Under the pieces are notes generated by a model that was not told where the DNA came from, made no database searches, and worked only from the letters and a program-made list of their open reading frames with translations. The position numbers and the translations under genes are program-made. This document shows, in pieces, positions 1 to 11,800 of a DNA stretch of 64,000 nt (positions are counted from its first letter, which is position 1; the number at the start of each line of letters is the position of its first letter). Origin of the DNA: Phallus indusiatus (Eukaryota > Basidiomycota > Agaricomycetes > Phallales > Phallaceae); NCBI GenBank assembly GCA_027605045.1, contig JAQFWX010000032.1, positions 310,001 to 374,000 of the forward strand. The letters run 5' to 3'.

Positions 1-499
1 AGGTTCGAAGTACCCCGTAGGAATAACCTCCGCTAGAAGTTAAGTAATTAAGTCTTGAATTTATACACGACGTTTATATCATTGTTGAAGGATTGTTTAC
101 CTAGGTGGAGAGTTTGAGGATCCTGGAGCACGACCTGGTGCCTGTCCATGATAGTACATACCCTCGGAGGTAGACTTGATGAGAAAGAAAGGTACAGTGA
201 TATGGAAATGTGAGCACAGTATATATTTTTAACTCTTACCGCGCCGGAAAAGGGGTGAGAGCTCGATTCATTTGCAGAATCATAGTGGCCGTGTTGTCGT
301 TGTTGTTGTTGTTGATGTTGATGATAGTGCGTATATTCAGACGAATGAGCACTACCCAATTCAGCTGAATGAACATATAAGAAGAAGACTATGTGCAGGA
401 GCGTTGAAGCCACTTACCTCTGAACACTTCTCTTATTGGGGGTAAGCTTCTTTCTCTTGACGAACCGTCGTTGGGGTGCTGCTCATTAGGAGTACTCAT
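1..499 (-). CDS. N-terminal part of a Gln/His-rich protein, possible transcription factor (cut by left edge)
   Basis: I do not recognise the family. Four exons read inward from an ATG at 499-497: 499-418, 364-240, 174-101 and 32 to beyond the edge. Introns have GTAAGT, GTAAGA and GTAAAC donors and AG acceptors, and the phases (1, 0, 2) all close, so the joined frame stays open. The first exon carries RSLPPIREVF, a Pro-Ile-Arg stretch I associate with N-termini of basidiomycete zinc-finger regulators. Exon 2 holds a His/Gln-rich run (HYHQHQQQQQ) and later exons are rich in Gly, Pro, Ser and Tyr, consistent with a disordered activation-type region. No DNA-binding domain lies inside the window, so the transcription-factor idea is inference. 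The 3' part of the gene is missing to the left. Confidence 0.55.
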
Positions 500-2005
500 A
501 AGACCTTGCCAACGATGAAACAATTGAGTGAGATAATGGATTAGAACATTGACTGATCTTTTATACATACATTGAAGCTGGCGGTAGTTAAAAAAACAAG
601 AAGACCGAAATGCGAGAAAAAATCAGAAAAGCTGAGATGTGATGAACCCACGATGATACTATCGAATTGAAAAAGTGTTCACCGGAAAAAGTAGGAAAAA
701 AAGATCAGTTTGATTAACCTGGTGCTGCATTTAGTAGATCATGATTTTTCAGAAATAATTGGTAGGATTGACATGAAACGATTCTCAAGGCAAAATCTCG
801 TCATGGTGTTTAGGCGCACTTGAAGAAAAACGAAACACCCTTAATGTTATGTAAATTCGGCGACGAGTTCTAAATTCCTGGTCGTTTTTGAAATTTGGGT
901 TTATATATAACTTGAGAGATCTAGGGCGCTGCATGAGTCATTGAGAGTCAATGTCAGGTTGAATAAACACCAGCAACTTTACTGACAGTTTAGACGAGTG
1001 AAATGACCAGGAAAAAACGGTTCATACAGAGCGTCGAGGTGGTTTGTTGGGGTGTGCGCAAATGAACCCAAAAACGCAATAACTGGCATACTCGGTGGTG
1101 ATGAATTGAGCAGCCAGAGTGTCTAGTGACTGAGATACATAGATGGTTTAGGCAGTGTGTTCCAGTTGTTCGTGGTTGCTGGAATCTGAACAAAGAGTTT
1201 TTTGCTTAAGTAAGAAGGGTACGTCTTGGCTCAAACGAATTTAGCGAAATCAATCAAAGAAGCTCAAGGCAATGGAAGATAATGGCGTCGTCGATATATT
1301 GATGGCCTGTAATTCTCCCGCATTAGGTAGTACGCTAAAATAATATATATCCTATGCTCACACACAAAGGCAATGAGAGGTTTCTGCTGACCCGGAAGTC
1401 GTTTTATTACAATTATTTTCTTTTGGTAGCGGCTGTAAGTCCCCCGACTTTCTTGAACGGCATCGGCTTTGCTGAGGTGACATATTTTACCAGCATCAGA
1501 TGAGGGAAATGTCAACGTTGGAGCTGCCGGTTTTCTGAACATATAACGCCAATAGCTTGAACATCTCCAATTGGCCAACAGTCAATTTTATAATGTTTGC
1601 AGCTACTACTAAAGCAGCAGATTCGGGAAAGGCACCGAGATATCTGGTACTGACAGTCACCAGTCAATGCGACATTGAACCTCGAGCGATTTCGGTGCTC
1701 AGTGGCTGTTGACCTCTCAAAGGTAATTACTACCCTGATACCATTGTTGCAAGGTAAGCGAGATAGTGTCTCAACATACATGCGATGAGGCTTAGTAGTC
1801 TGGTTATAAAATGACAAAAGCGAGAAAACTGCTGGTACTTATTATTGTTGAATCTTATTTTCCATCATAAGACAACGGCAACCCGCATTTTAGCGCAAAG
1901 AATTCTCCAAAGACCAGAAGGGAAAGAAAAACAATCCTTCCGATTTCGACGTGATTAACTATTACTACTTACAATGGACGTGTTATAGACAACAACGGGC
2001 TTGGA

Positions 2006-2026
2006 CCGAGTCGAGTTCCGACTCGG
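2006..2026. repeat. Inverted repeat, 8-bp arms
   Basis: CCGAGTCG, a 5-nt spacer, then CGACTCGG: a perfect 8-bp inverted repeat about 315 bp upstream of the MFS start codon. Seven bases further on is the perfect palindrome CTGACAGTCAG (2033-2043). Binding by a dimeric regulator is possible but only inferred. Confidence 0.6.
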
Positions 2027-2184
2027 GAAGCACTGACAGTCAGCCTTCCGGGAAAACTTGGAGAACGGGTTGGCGAAAGAATCCACCGGTACCCGGTTGA
2101 CCAATCAAATAATAAATCATAATCGTGAAGTTGACCATTGGGGGACATGTTACAGATTAGTACTATAATCCGAGCCTGAGCCAG

Positions 2185-2198
2185 CCACTGGCCAGTGG
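2185..2198. promoter_or_regulatory. Perfect 14-bp palindrome upstream of MFS gene
   Basis: CCACTGGCCAGTGG reads the same on both strands and lies about 140 bp before the transporter start codon, where a dimeric regulator could bind. The function is inferred from symmetry and position only. Confidence 0.4.
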
Positions 2199-2339
2199 TA
2201 TCGCGTATAGTACATATTAATAATCACGCCCAAGTTCCAAACGTGACTTGCCCTTCCATTTTCCCTCTGACTCAGTCACTGGGCGCCGACTCTGTCAGTG
2301 CGTTGTGGGATTGCTTTTCGAGATTGTTCACCAATTGCA

Positions 2340-5251
2340 ATGTCTGCTCAACCAACTGAAAGAGACCCTCTTCTCAGCTCAGAATCTGCAGAATCTCAGA
2401 ATGTCTCCCGAGAGTTTGCGAGTTCCAAACGGTCCATGCCTTGGATCCTGTTCGGTCTTTGGAGTCCTGTATTTTTGGGTGCTCTTGATGGTATCTTCTA
2501 TATTCATATTACTTTGCATATCCATCAACCTTCATCTTACAATGATCTTGAGCAACCATCGTAGGTTCGACATCATCTATTCTTACATGTCGTCGTAACC
2601 CAACAAATCTCGTCTAATGATTGATCAGCTACACTCATTGCCCCAATTGGCAGTTACTTTCAACAGGCAATTAGAACTACACTTCTCCGCTTTGCTTTCG
2701 ATCTCACGTATTCTCTCGTTATATTCTTACAGTCTCATAAATCTACATATATGGGAACATCGTACCTACTCTCTGTCTGTTGTTTTACTCCTCTTTACGG
2801 TCTGTCTCAAAATCTTTCTTTCGAACTGAATTTAGTAAGCCTGACTGGGAATTCGTTCTGCAGGTAGACTATCTGATATAATTGGCCGCAAAGCTGCTAT
2901 GCTATTGGCTCTCACGCTATTCAGTAGGTATTCTCTATTGTAATGACTCTAATTCAAGATCTTGACCATCAAACTTATCAGCGATCGGAACGCTCATGTG
3001 TGGCCTTTCGACGTCCCTTGATATGTTGATAGCTTCACAAGCTATAGCTGGTATGGTAAGTAGAAAAAATCATCAAAGTTTGATATCCGATTCCTGACTC
3101 ACATCATAGGGTGGAGGAGGAATTATGACCGGTCAGAACAATGATTCATTTCATGCTTTCACAACACACACGGAATTAATTTTCTGATTATTTTAGTTTC
3201 AAACATTGCACTTACGGATCTCGTACCAATGTCAGAGTGTATATTTTGAATCTCGCTGCCATACATCTCAACCTCATATGTATTCCACAGCCGACAGCGG
3301 GGATTATATCAAGGTTTAGCGAACGTGTAAACACCATTTATGCCTGTGATATCGAGAAACTCTCATTCATTGTAATTATTATGATGTACGACAGGGTCTT
3401 TGGTGCCGGTGCCGGCCTGGGAGGTCCTTTGGGCGGCTGGATCAACCAAGTCATAGGATGGCAAGTACATACGAAGAACAATTAATATTTTCGCGTATCA
3501 ATTCTTTTTGATTGTAGGCGATGGGCCTTTTTATTTCAGGTTTATCCGTCCGCTGCACAGTCGCTCTGTGATTAACGACTTGTCGTTTAGATACCTCCCC
3601 TTATCCTCGCTGCACTAATCGTTACCCTGCGTGTTGATATACCATTCTCAGAAGAAATGCGAAAACAACCCACCTCGGAGAAGATACGCCGTGTTGACTG
3701 GCTTGGCTCTCTAACATTGGTAACAGGTGTAGGTGGATTATTGCTGGGACTTAGTTTGAAAGCCTCAGAAGATCTTGCATTCAAAAATATCTTGGTATGG
3801 TTGCCTTTGGCAATGAGCGTTTTTGGATTAGTCTCGTTTGTTCTGGTTGAGGCGTACTGGAGCGTTGCGCCGATTATGCCCATTCACCTCCTTAAACAAA
3901 GGACAACTCTTGCGGTAGCAATCGGAAACTTGTATGTTTGCTGGCATAATTTTAAATCCCCGTGTGACACTTTTTGGTTCGAATTTTTCATACCTATAGC
4001 TTTGTTAGCATCACTTCTTTTGGCATGGTAAGCTACCATTCGTATGGTTTACTTACATTTTTGCCCTATCTGACAATTATATCAAACCCAGCTCTACAAT
4101 GTGCCTTTGGTAAATGAACGAGCACCCCACTGTTTAATAATCATTCCTTGTTCACTTCACTCGTATAGTATTTTTCTGTAGTACAGCTGAAGAATTCATC
4201 CGAGACTGGTGAGTAATCCAGTAATAGTGCTGACAATTTCCCTGCTACCATGAGTTTTAGGTGCACATTTATTACCGAATGCTGTGAGTCGTTTTAATTT
4301 TTTGTTTTTATAACAGTTTCAGTTTTTAAAAAGGGAAAAGCTTGCTGGTTCTATCGGGAGCTTGTTTGCCGGTTGGTAAGTTCTGATAGTATCTAGTATC
4401 GATGCAGTACATTCGTCATGACTAAACGAACGACGTTTTTCTTCTTTCCCTTTGACAGGTTCATGCGACAAACGGGGAAATATTATTATTTGACTCTCTT
4501 TTCGGCTTTTTCATCATTGACATCATGCGTCCTGGTATTTCTGTGGGGTGAATCAACTACAAATTTCGGATTCTGGTTCGACATTGTACCAAATGCTTTC
4601 GGGGGAGGGAGTTTACTTACTACAACTCTAATTGTAAGTCCAAGAGTGCTGTTGCGAAAGCAGAATTCCAACTATTTCCATGTATCTCAAATGGTAGGCG
4701 ATGATCACCAGCGTTTCCCGAGATGACATGGCGGTAGCAACCGGGAGTAAGTTCGGCCATGAATGCTATAAACCGCCCCTCTGATCGCCTTTCTGCTCTC
4801 AAAAGTTACATATCTCTTCCGGACTTCGGGACAAGTGCTTGCAGTTGCACTCTCGGGTGCCATCATTCAGGCACGGCTCAATGTTGAGCTACCAAAAAGA
4901 ATTTTCGGACCGGGATCCGAGGAAGTAATAACCTTTCACTTGATAAACTTGAAACAGAATGCTGAAAGCATTATTACCCTTTAGCTGATTAGACGCATCC
5001 GGCGTGAAACGGGGATTATCGCGACTCTTCCTCTAGAACACAGGCAAGCGGCGGTAGACTCGTACGCGAGTTCAATCAAGATGGCGTTTCTTTTCCAAGT
5101 TTGCGCAGCTGTGCTATTATTCATAGCATCGCTCTTCATTCGAGAAAATCCTTTACCGTAAGCTTTCTTCCCCTTCTTTTGCGAGTTGGTACTGATATTG
5201 AATTGAAGAGCCACTGTGGATCCGAAATTAAACAACGATGATGACGATTAG
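2340..5251 (+). CDS. MFS transporter, DHA2 type (vacuolar amino acid / drug:H+ antiporter-like)
   Basis: A membrane carrier of the 14-helix DHA2 branch, related to fungal vacuolar basic amino acid (Vba/Fnx1) and multidrug exporters. The start is the ATG at 2340 (MSAQPTERDPLLSSE), which carries a dileucine-like DPLL motif. About a dozen short introns split the gene. Joined pieces give the family landmarks in order: GALDG in helix 1, LIAPIGSYFQQ, YMGTSYLLSVCCFTPLYGRLSD, IIGRKAAM (loop 2-3 motif), GMGGGGIMT, GAGAGLGGPLGGW (motif C of antiporters), RVDWLGSL, then the late YLFRTSGQVLAVALSGA signature. It ends FIRENPLP, an intron, then an acidic tail with stop at 5249-5251. I saw no frame break, but the small exons near 4080-4400 were placed by eye. 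Substrate cannot be read from sequence. The next gene starts 203 bp downstream on the same strand. Confidence 0.85.
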
Positions 5252-5454
5252 ACCTAATACACAGGTTTAGTTAATGTCACATTCCGACTTGGCATGTACA
5301 TAGTACTATTACTATATTACGACTGGTCGAGATATCATACATAGATGCCAATACAAAAATCTTAGTTTGATCTGATCTGATCGTTCACGTTCATCGATCG
5401 CGATTGATTACGTAAACTTTGTTGTAAAGTCCCTCAATCCCGCTGCACTGCATC

Positions 5455-6586
5455 ATGTCTCCCGTCCATTCCCTGCTCCGTGCCTTTCGTTCAAGCAGCC
5501 CTGCATTCGGTGCTTGGCTCACGTTTCCCAGTCCTCACACCGCTCGGCAGGTCGTCCTTGCCGGTCGTCCCAACGGCCTCAGCTGGGTTTGCATCGATTG
5601 TGAACATGGCATGACATCACTTGTCCCTGGCGTCGCCGAAACTATCGCTGCACTGCCACCGAATACTACTAATCCCAATGCCAATGACGCTCATGATTCG
5701 AATTTTTCGGTCTTGGTTCGCATCCCAGCCCCCGGGATTCAGTACAGCACTCCTTCCACGGCTCATCAAATCAAGCTTGCCTTGGATGCTGGGGCTCATG
5801 GAATAGTTGTGCCTATGGTATCGAATGCCGAGCTTGCCAAACAGATTGTTGCAGATGCTCGGTTCCCACCCAAAGGTCGGAGATCTCTTTTCTTTTGTCT
5901 CGTCGTCGACTGCTCTGATAAGGGCGACTTAGGCAGAAGAGGCTTTGGGTCGCCATTTACACATCAACTATGGAATCTTTCCTCAGCAGATGACTATTTG
6001 ACTACAGAAGCAAATGAACAAATCATTGTTTGTGTTCAGATAGAGAGTAAGGATGCTGTAGAGAATCTAGAAGAGATAGCCAAAACACCTGGTGTCGGTA
6101 TGTGATCTTGTGTTTGATCACCATTCTTTGCTATTACCTAGTTCTCCCGTACGACCGTCAGATGTTCTTTTCATCGGTCCTTTTGATCTCTCCCTTGCCT
6201 TGGGTTACCCGACACCAAATCCAGATCCACATCCTGAAGTTGAAAAAGTAATTCAAAGGATCAAACAAGTTGCTCATGCCAATGGCAAAAAGGTGTAAGC
6301 CCTTCAGAACTATGAAAATTGTATCGTGGATGCAGTTTGATCTGGCATTTGTTTATTAGAGCCTACTATTGTACTTCCGGGGACCGTGCTCAGCAACGGG
6401 CCGAGCAAGGATTTGACATGGTTGGTCAACTCTTTGTGTTTTTCATTTACATATAACAGTAGCTCTGTCTTTACGGTTTTCCAGATAAATGTCCAATCTG
6501 ATGTTGGATCCTTACGGGATGGCCTCACCAACCATCTCCACGCGGCGAGCGGCATCACAAGGAAAGAAGATAAAAGTGGATATTGA
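5455..6586 (+). CDS. HpcH/HpaI aldolase family protein
   Basis: A class II pyruvate/oxaloacetate-type aldolase that splits 2-keto-3-deoxy acids (family of HpcH/HpaI and 2-keto-3-deoxy-L-rhamnonate aldolases). Five exons: 5455-5875, 5933-6097, 6162-6294, 6360-6420 and 6485-6586, 293 residues, all phases closing. Landmarks: IDCEHG near residue 47, GAHGIVVPMV, PPKGRRGFGSPF (restored only when the 57-nt intron 5876-5932 is removed), the metal-binding QIE near 176, IGPFDLS near 200, and YCTSGDRAQQRAEQGFDM. Length matches the family. In fungi such enzymes act in sugar-acid or aromatic catabolism; which one here is not visible. No targeting signal is obvious. Confidence 0.9.
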
Positions 6587-6690
6587 AATTAGTGATAACA
6601 TTTATTGCATTGTATCTGATGTACGATTACGATAGGAAGATCGGTATAAGACCCTAAGGGAACACTGCCCTTTCCGTATGAAGGGGACGG

Positions 6691-6698
6691 AAAAAAAA
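6691..6698 (-). terminator. RNA polymerase III terminator of tRNA-Asn
   Basis: Eight A residues on the plus strand give TTTTTTTT directly after the discriminator base of the minus-strand tRNA, a standard Pol III stop. Confidence 0.85.
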
Positions 6699-6778
6699 CT
6701 GCCCCAGTGAGGCTCGAACTCACGACCTTCCGATGTCAGTTAACAGTCGGACGCTATCACCAACTAAGCCATGGGGCA
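6699..6778 (-). tRNA. tRNA-Asn (GTT) with a 6-nt intron
   Basis: Read on the minus strand: acceptor stem TGCCCCA/TGGGGCA (7 pairs), D-arm GCTTAGTTGGTGATAGC, anticodon stem TCCGA/TCGGA, variable AGGTC, T-arm GTGAG-TTCGAGC-CTCAC, discriminator G. The anticodon loop is 13 nt instead of 7. The usual loop is CTGTTAA with anticodon GTT, leaving six extra bases after position 37, which is the canonical tRNA intron site. Anticodon GTT and discriminator G both point to asparagine. The encoded A and B boxes are intact. Confidence 0.92.
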
Positions 6779-7202
6779 GACACGCCGAAGCCGGTTTACA
6801 ATACATCATAACCGGTGAATCAAAGTTCTATATGCCAGGATGCAGTAACTAGTATTTTGGGCCTAGAAGCTGCAATTCGAAAGATGAGAAAAAATTGGGA
6901 GGTCCTGAGCGATAACATTCAAAAGTGGTTTCGGGAAATTTAATAAGCACATGTGCCTTGAATGAGTTTAGCGTCCTGCTTCAAAGTTTATGAGAGCTCG
7001 GCAAAGTTAGCGAGACCGGTTGGATGACTCAGGAAACGCTAAATGTAAATATGCACAGAGGGACTTAGCCACGCCGTCGTTGTGTTTCAAGCTTTTCAAA
7101 CATTCCGGACAAGTTGACCGACTTACATAAGAGGATGGCTGCCGTGGTATGTGTGGGAAACAGCTTTAATGACGCGTTGTATCTTTCTGTTTTTCTTTCC
7201 AA
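6779..7202. other. Intergenic, tRNA upstream and enoyl-CoA hydratase leader
   Basis: It holds the 5' flank of the tRNA and the leader of the hydratase gene. A short ATG-led segment at 7135 with a GTATGT donor could be an upstream exon, but nothing requires it. Otherwise I see nothing. Confidence 0.5.
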
Positions 7203-8568
7203 ATGGTCGTCGAGTTTCCTTCGAAAGCTAATTCCTGCATCACAGTCACGACGTGTGAGTTGTTAATCTTCTTCCTATCCATCTCCTTCACATTACTTAA
7301 CACGGTATGAATCAATTTCCGAACTCAAAGCGGCAAGTCAGTCGATATGGGTAATGGAGCTGCACAACGGCAGTGACAACAGACTGACGCGTTACATGAT
7401 CGAGAATGCCTTTCTCCCCGCCCTTGACTATGTTGAACTCGAGTGGCGGAGGCAATGGGAGATCGCGCATGAACAAGGATCAACGCGGAAAGCCGTTCCA
7501 GGAAGTGATGCAAGTCTTCAGTCCAATTGGAAATATAATAATCCTCGGCCGGATCATGATTCGAATCGGGATGATCTCGACGGTAGCGGTGCATTGATCA
7601 TCACAGGAAATCTCACCCAAGATAAATACTTTTGTAATGGTAACGGTCAACCTACATATCATCATCCGTCCTTGATGTATTCGTCTTAGGCTTGGATTTT
7701 TACGAGGCAACTTCGCAAGAAAACTTTTTCCTTGGTGTGTTGACATTACGAGAAAGTTTCGCGAAAAAAAAAACAGTCGTTCATCTTCAAGATAGATGTA
7801 TTCCACCCCTGGATTCAACGCTTAGCCACATATCCAAGTACACCCATCTCAACGTAGTACATGATTTATCCATCATGCTCATGTTTTCATGTAGTCCCCG
7901 TCATCGCCTGCATCAACGGACATGCCTTCGCTGGCGGGTGGATTACCGCCATAGCTAGCGATTATCGTGTAATTGGTGATTGGAAATTGTGGGCCTGCAT
8001 GAACGAAGTAAGACCATATATATGAAAATGTTCCTCCTCCCCCTTCACCATTTTATGACACTCACCCAGGTTCATTTCGGCTCCGATTTCCCTTTATTAA
8101 CAGCGCTATTCCTCCGCTCCTCCTTTAGGTCTACGAGATTTATTCGGAAGTTGATGCTCCAAGGTCACAGATTCACTCCTCAGGAGTTATTAACCGAGGG
8201 TGCTGTTGACGTAGTTGTCTCGACCAAAAATACTTCCCCCTCCAATAGCAACACTAGTCCACCCTCAGGATGGAGAAGTCGCTTAGTTCTGGAAGCATCC
8301 ATTTCCTTGGCGAAGGAGCGATGTCAAGACGCTCGAACGGGTGTATATGGCCTCGTGAAGGTTGCCATTTTTTTTAATGAGATGTGACATTTGTTGAAGG
8401 GAATAACTGATTAATCAATTTTCTTCGCAGCAACGCTTGCTTCACGCTTTTACATTCGCTTTGGAACAGAAAGTCAATCCACCTTTGATTAAAGCCGAGG
8501 ATGAAAACAGCAGGCGTCTACAACAATTACAGGCACAAAGCTTGGGTTTAGTGAAACCTATGTTATGA
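7203..8568 (+). CDS. Enoyl-CoA hydratase/isomerase (crotonase) family protein
   Basis: Crotonase-fold enzyme acting on enoyl-CoA esters, probably hydration or double-bond isomerisation in fatty acid breakdown. Seven exons: 7203-7254, 7331-7639, 7690-7734, 7796-7837, 7895-8007, 8070-8360 and 8431-8568, 329 residues, all phases consistent. Landmarks: IWVMELHNGSDNRLT at the start, GALIITG, FFLDVFHPWIQRL, the oxyanion-hole segment PVIACINGHAFAGGW near residue 150, ASDYRV, CMNEVHFG, and RFTPQELLTEGAVDVVV. The C-terminus is GLVKPML, not an SKL-type PTS1, so a peroxisomal site is not supported by its tail although an acyl-CoA oxidase with PTS1 lies 6 kb away. Hydratase and isomerase cannot be told apart here. 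Confidence 0.87.
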
Positions 8569-8855
8569 TTTGGTGTAGCGCACTTATCGTCAACATATGT
8601 AGTCGACACATTTCAGTCACACTCTCTAGTTGTGGTCAATTTTCTCCCTGTATAATACTTGGTTTTCTTAGGCATATATATTCCTCATTGTAAGCTCATA
8701 TGTTTATATATATCCATCGCATTCTTCAGAGCATATGTACGTAATAACATGACTCGTGACAATATAAAAGTTTAAGATCACTAAAACAGATCAGATGCGC
8801 AACTGTTCACTGCTCAGAACCAGTTATGGTACAATAATCCTAAACAGACATTAAG

Positions 8856-11800
8856 TCACTCAAGTTCCGTTCCTATAAAACGCCTACTTACTGCATTCCC
8901 GGCAGGATTCAAAGCCCATCTGTAAATTAAATTAGTCAATTTGAGAAATTTAAGCGAAAGGTTTCTGAGTCACTTACTGGGGGAATGGCACTGAGACGCC
9001 TCCAGCTCCCGCGAGAGCGAACTATGTAGTAAGGTGAGATCTTGAAAAAATGCACCACCGAATCAAATTTTCAACTCACTGAAAATATGAAAACGAAGAT
9101 TTGGGCTCCGCCGTCAATTCCAGCTCCAAAAAGATACTGCATAATTTTGGTATTGAGGCCAACTCGGGGACAAAGTATAATCGATACCCACATTGTACTT
9201 CCTGAACCACCCCGCATGATATCTTCGAATATAGAAGTGCGAGAATAGTCCAATCGACATCCACGTATTAATATAGCCATTAGTGCCACCAGCAAGGTCG
9301 CCAAGATTGACTAGAACGTTAACTTGAGTATACTGCATCGTTCTTGATAGAATATTGTTTCTTCACATACGTGCAATAAAAGCTGTATTAAGATAAGGAA
9401 GCCACCTCCATCCAAACTTTTTGTATAGCAGCCATGGGATAACAGGAAGGGCTAGTCCAATCACTATTCCAAGTGGAACAAGGAAATATGGACCGTGTGG
9501 ACCATCTGCAACAAGAGTTGGTAGTGTTCACATAACCATTGAAGTTCCATGTTATGACTTACAAATCTCTTTTCCCAAGGCTCCCCAAAGAACAGCTGGA
9601 AGGGAATGTCACGACCAGGCTACCATCAAAAAACAGAAGACATACCATTGGCGTTGAAGGACTGTACTTGTTGACCACTCCACACACGTGTACCTTCATT
9701 ACTTAACTATAAGGAATACCGTTTAGGTTGCATGAAAAGATCAGAACGAGATCCTATTCACCAAGATTACACGTTCATTGTTAACAACGATTTGCATAAT
9801 AACGTCTAAGGAAGTTAATGGTACTCATACTCAGTACTAATTGATACATATTACTTACAGTTCAATAGCGCCCCCACAACGGTACCTGTCATCTGTACAA
9901 CGAATGTGCTCTACATTCCTCAAAGTTTAGTCCGACATTGCAAATGAGGAACAATCAAACCTACTCTAGGAGGAACTGTAGTAAAGCGATTATCATTAGA
10001 TACGCTTTCATGAAAAAACAACCTCGACTCACGCTTCACGTATTGACCTAGTTTTAGGTCGCTAAGCATGAATTGTGCCTGGGACAAGGAAACCGAGGAA
10101 TACAATTGGAAATACTACGGCGGATAACTCATTAGTATTATATATCAGCAGAATCGAGGATTACGCGATACCATGTTTGCTTGGGAGGAACCCGGAATGA
10201 CAGCTGATCCTAGAATCTGGAACAATGGGTTCATGCCCGGCGCCGTCCTATTTTATTTCATTAGGAGAGAAAAACCTCTCGAAGAAACGCTGCATACGCG
10301 AAAATTGCCACCATGGCTCCGTAGAAAGGAAGAATAGCAAGCGCAATAACTAAGGCTATTATCAAAGCCCACCATGGAAGTCTATCAGAGGTGTAAATAA
10401 ATTTATCATTAAAGTTATTTATGTAAAGGGACGTACTGAGATTTCTCGGTGTGAATGCAAACCACTGAAGTTCAACGTTTTATTGATTTTCATTGATATT
10501 AGGACCCTTTTCGAAGACTCACTGGCTACAACGAAAGCTATGAAATAAAAAATTTTATAAATACCACCATATATACAGTCTAGTTCAAACCTTTTTACCT
10601 GAGAGGGTAACGAGAGCATACCACCACATCGGAACTGCGAGACCCTGGGTTCATAACCGAAAAGCGAGTGTTTTGAATACCAAATACCTTCTTTATATGC
10701 CTATTTGTTTCGCTTAGACAATTAAATATATCAGTGATCGATATCAATCGTACCATCATCTTTTTGTAGTGAATATCATCTACAAGTTTACCACGGAAAC
10801 TTCAGAGGTATAATCAATCAGAGTTCTGGTGTCAAACATTAAAGAAACTTACTAGTCTAAGAAAGCGGTATAAAGCTGAACGTAATGTCAATCGCATGAG
10901 AAACGATTGTTGTAGTTCAATACTACGTACCTCTTTACCGTGCCTATTTTATTGAAATAAATTAGTGAAACATCGAAAAGTAGATATAACATGAGCGGAC
11001 CAAAGACCAATGTGCACAAATGTTGCGCCTGAGAAAATATTTGTTATTCATTCAACCTATTGACCTAAATCTGAGGCTCACCAATTGCGAGGTTTAAGCC
11101 CAAATTGAATATTACCGTTGAACCACTTTGCCAAGGCGTACCGAGAATTTCCACGGCCGTTTTGTTTAGAGACAGATCACTTAAAGCATTGTTTAGACAG
11201 GCAGGTGAAATAACAAGCAGTATACTGACGGAGTGAGAATAAGATTCTGATCATAAATTGTACCGTTCTCGACTAAATAAATATTAGATTTGAAACATAG
11301 TCAAGGGTTGTTTTTGGACTAACAGAATAAATTTTGGCTGATGAACGGGAAGTTTTGAGAATGCCTATAGATTCAGATTCATTAGAGCGTGTATTAATAT
11401 GACCGACTTTGTCCCTACCAGACATTACGCGCGAAAACGAGAGGAAGCACAAGGTAGTTGAGCGCCCAGCCGAGATATACTAACTTAGACGTAAATATTT
11501 GTTATGCACTTTTGAAGGGTTACTTACAGGAAATCTGAGTAGCAAGGGGCTGATAAAACGGCGCGCTAGTAATGTCTAGAAACCAGCCGATTCAGCAAAT
11601 GTAAAGGAAAGGAGTACCGAAAAGGCCACTTACTCGCCCAATCCAATCCGAAACCAAGCAAACCCATGCCTTCGTTGGCTTCGGCTCCCCCGAAAATGTA
11701 AGTCACCCACACTGAATGACGTGCAGCCAAGCAAACGATATTGAATGAACCAAGGAGGGGGGCTATATACTGATTATACGACATATACATATATCAGCAT

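Larger units (their letters stand above)
500..2339. other. Intergenic region with palindromes, no convincing gene
   Basis: This 1.8-kb stretch separates the divergent starts of the left-edge gene and the MFS transporter. The open frames in it (around 990-1193, 1264-1578 and 1512-1817, minus strand) have no recognisable domain or splice-supported extension, and I treat them as chance. Near the transporter there are three short perfect inverted repeats at 2006-2026, 2033-2043 and 2185-2198. The rest is AT-rich with A-runs. Confidence 0.6.

Noticed and set aside
4418..4726. Separate small gene inside the MFS region
   Set aside because: The frame holds MFS helices (FMRQTGKYYYLTLFSAFSSL) and is one exon of the transporter.
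5876..5932. In-frame insertion in the HpcH/HpaI aldolase
   Set aside because: The segment is a 57-nt intron; removing it restores PPKGRRGFGSPF.
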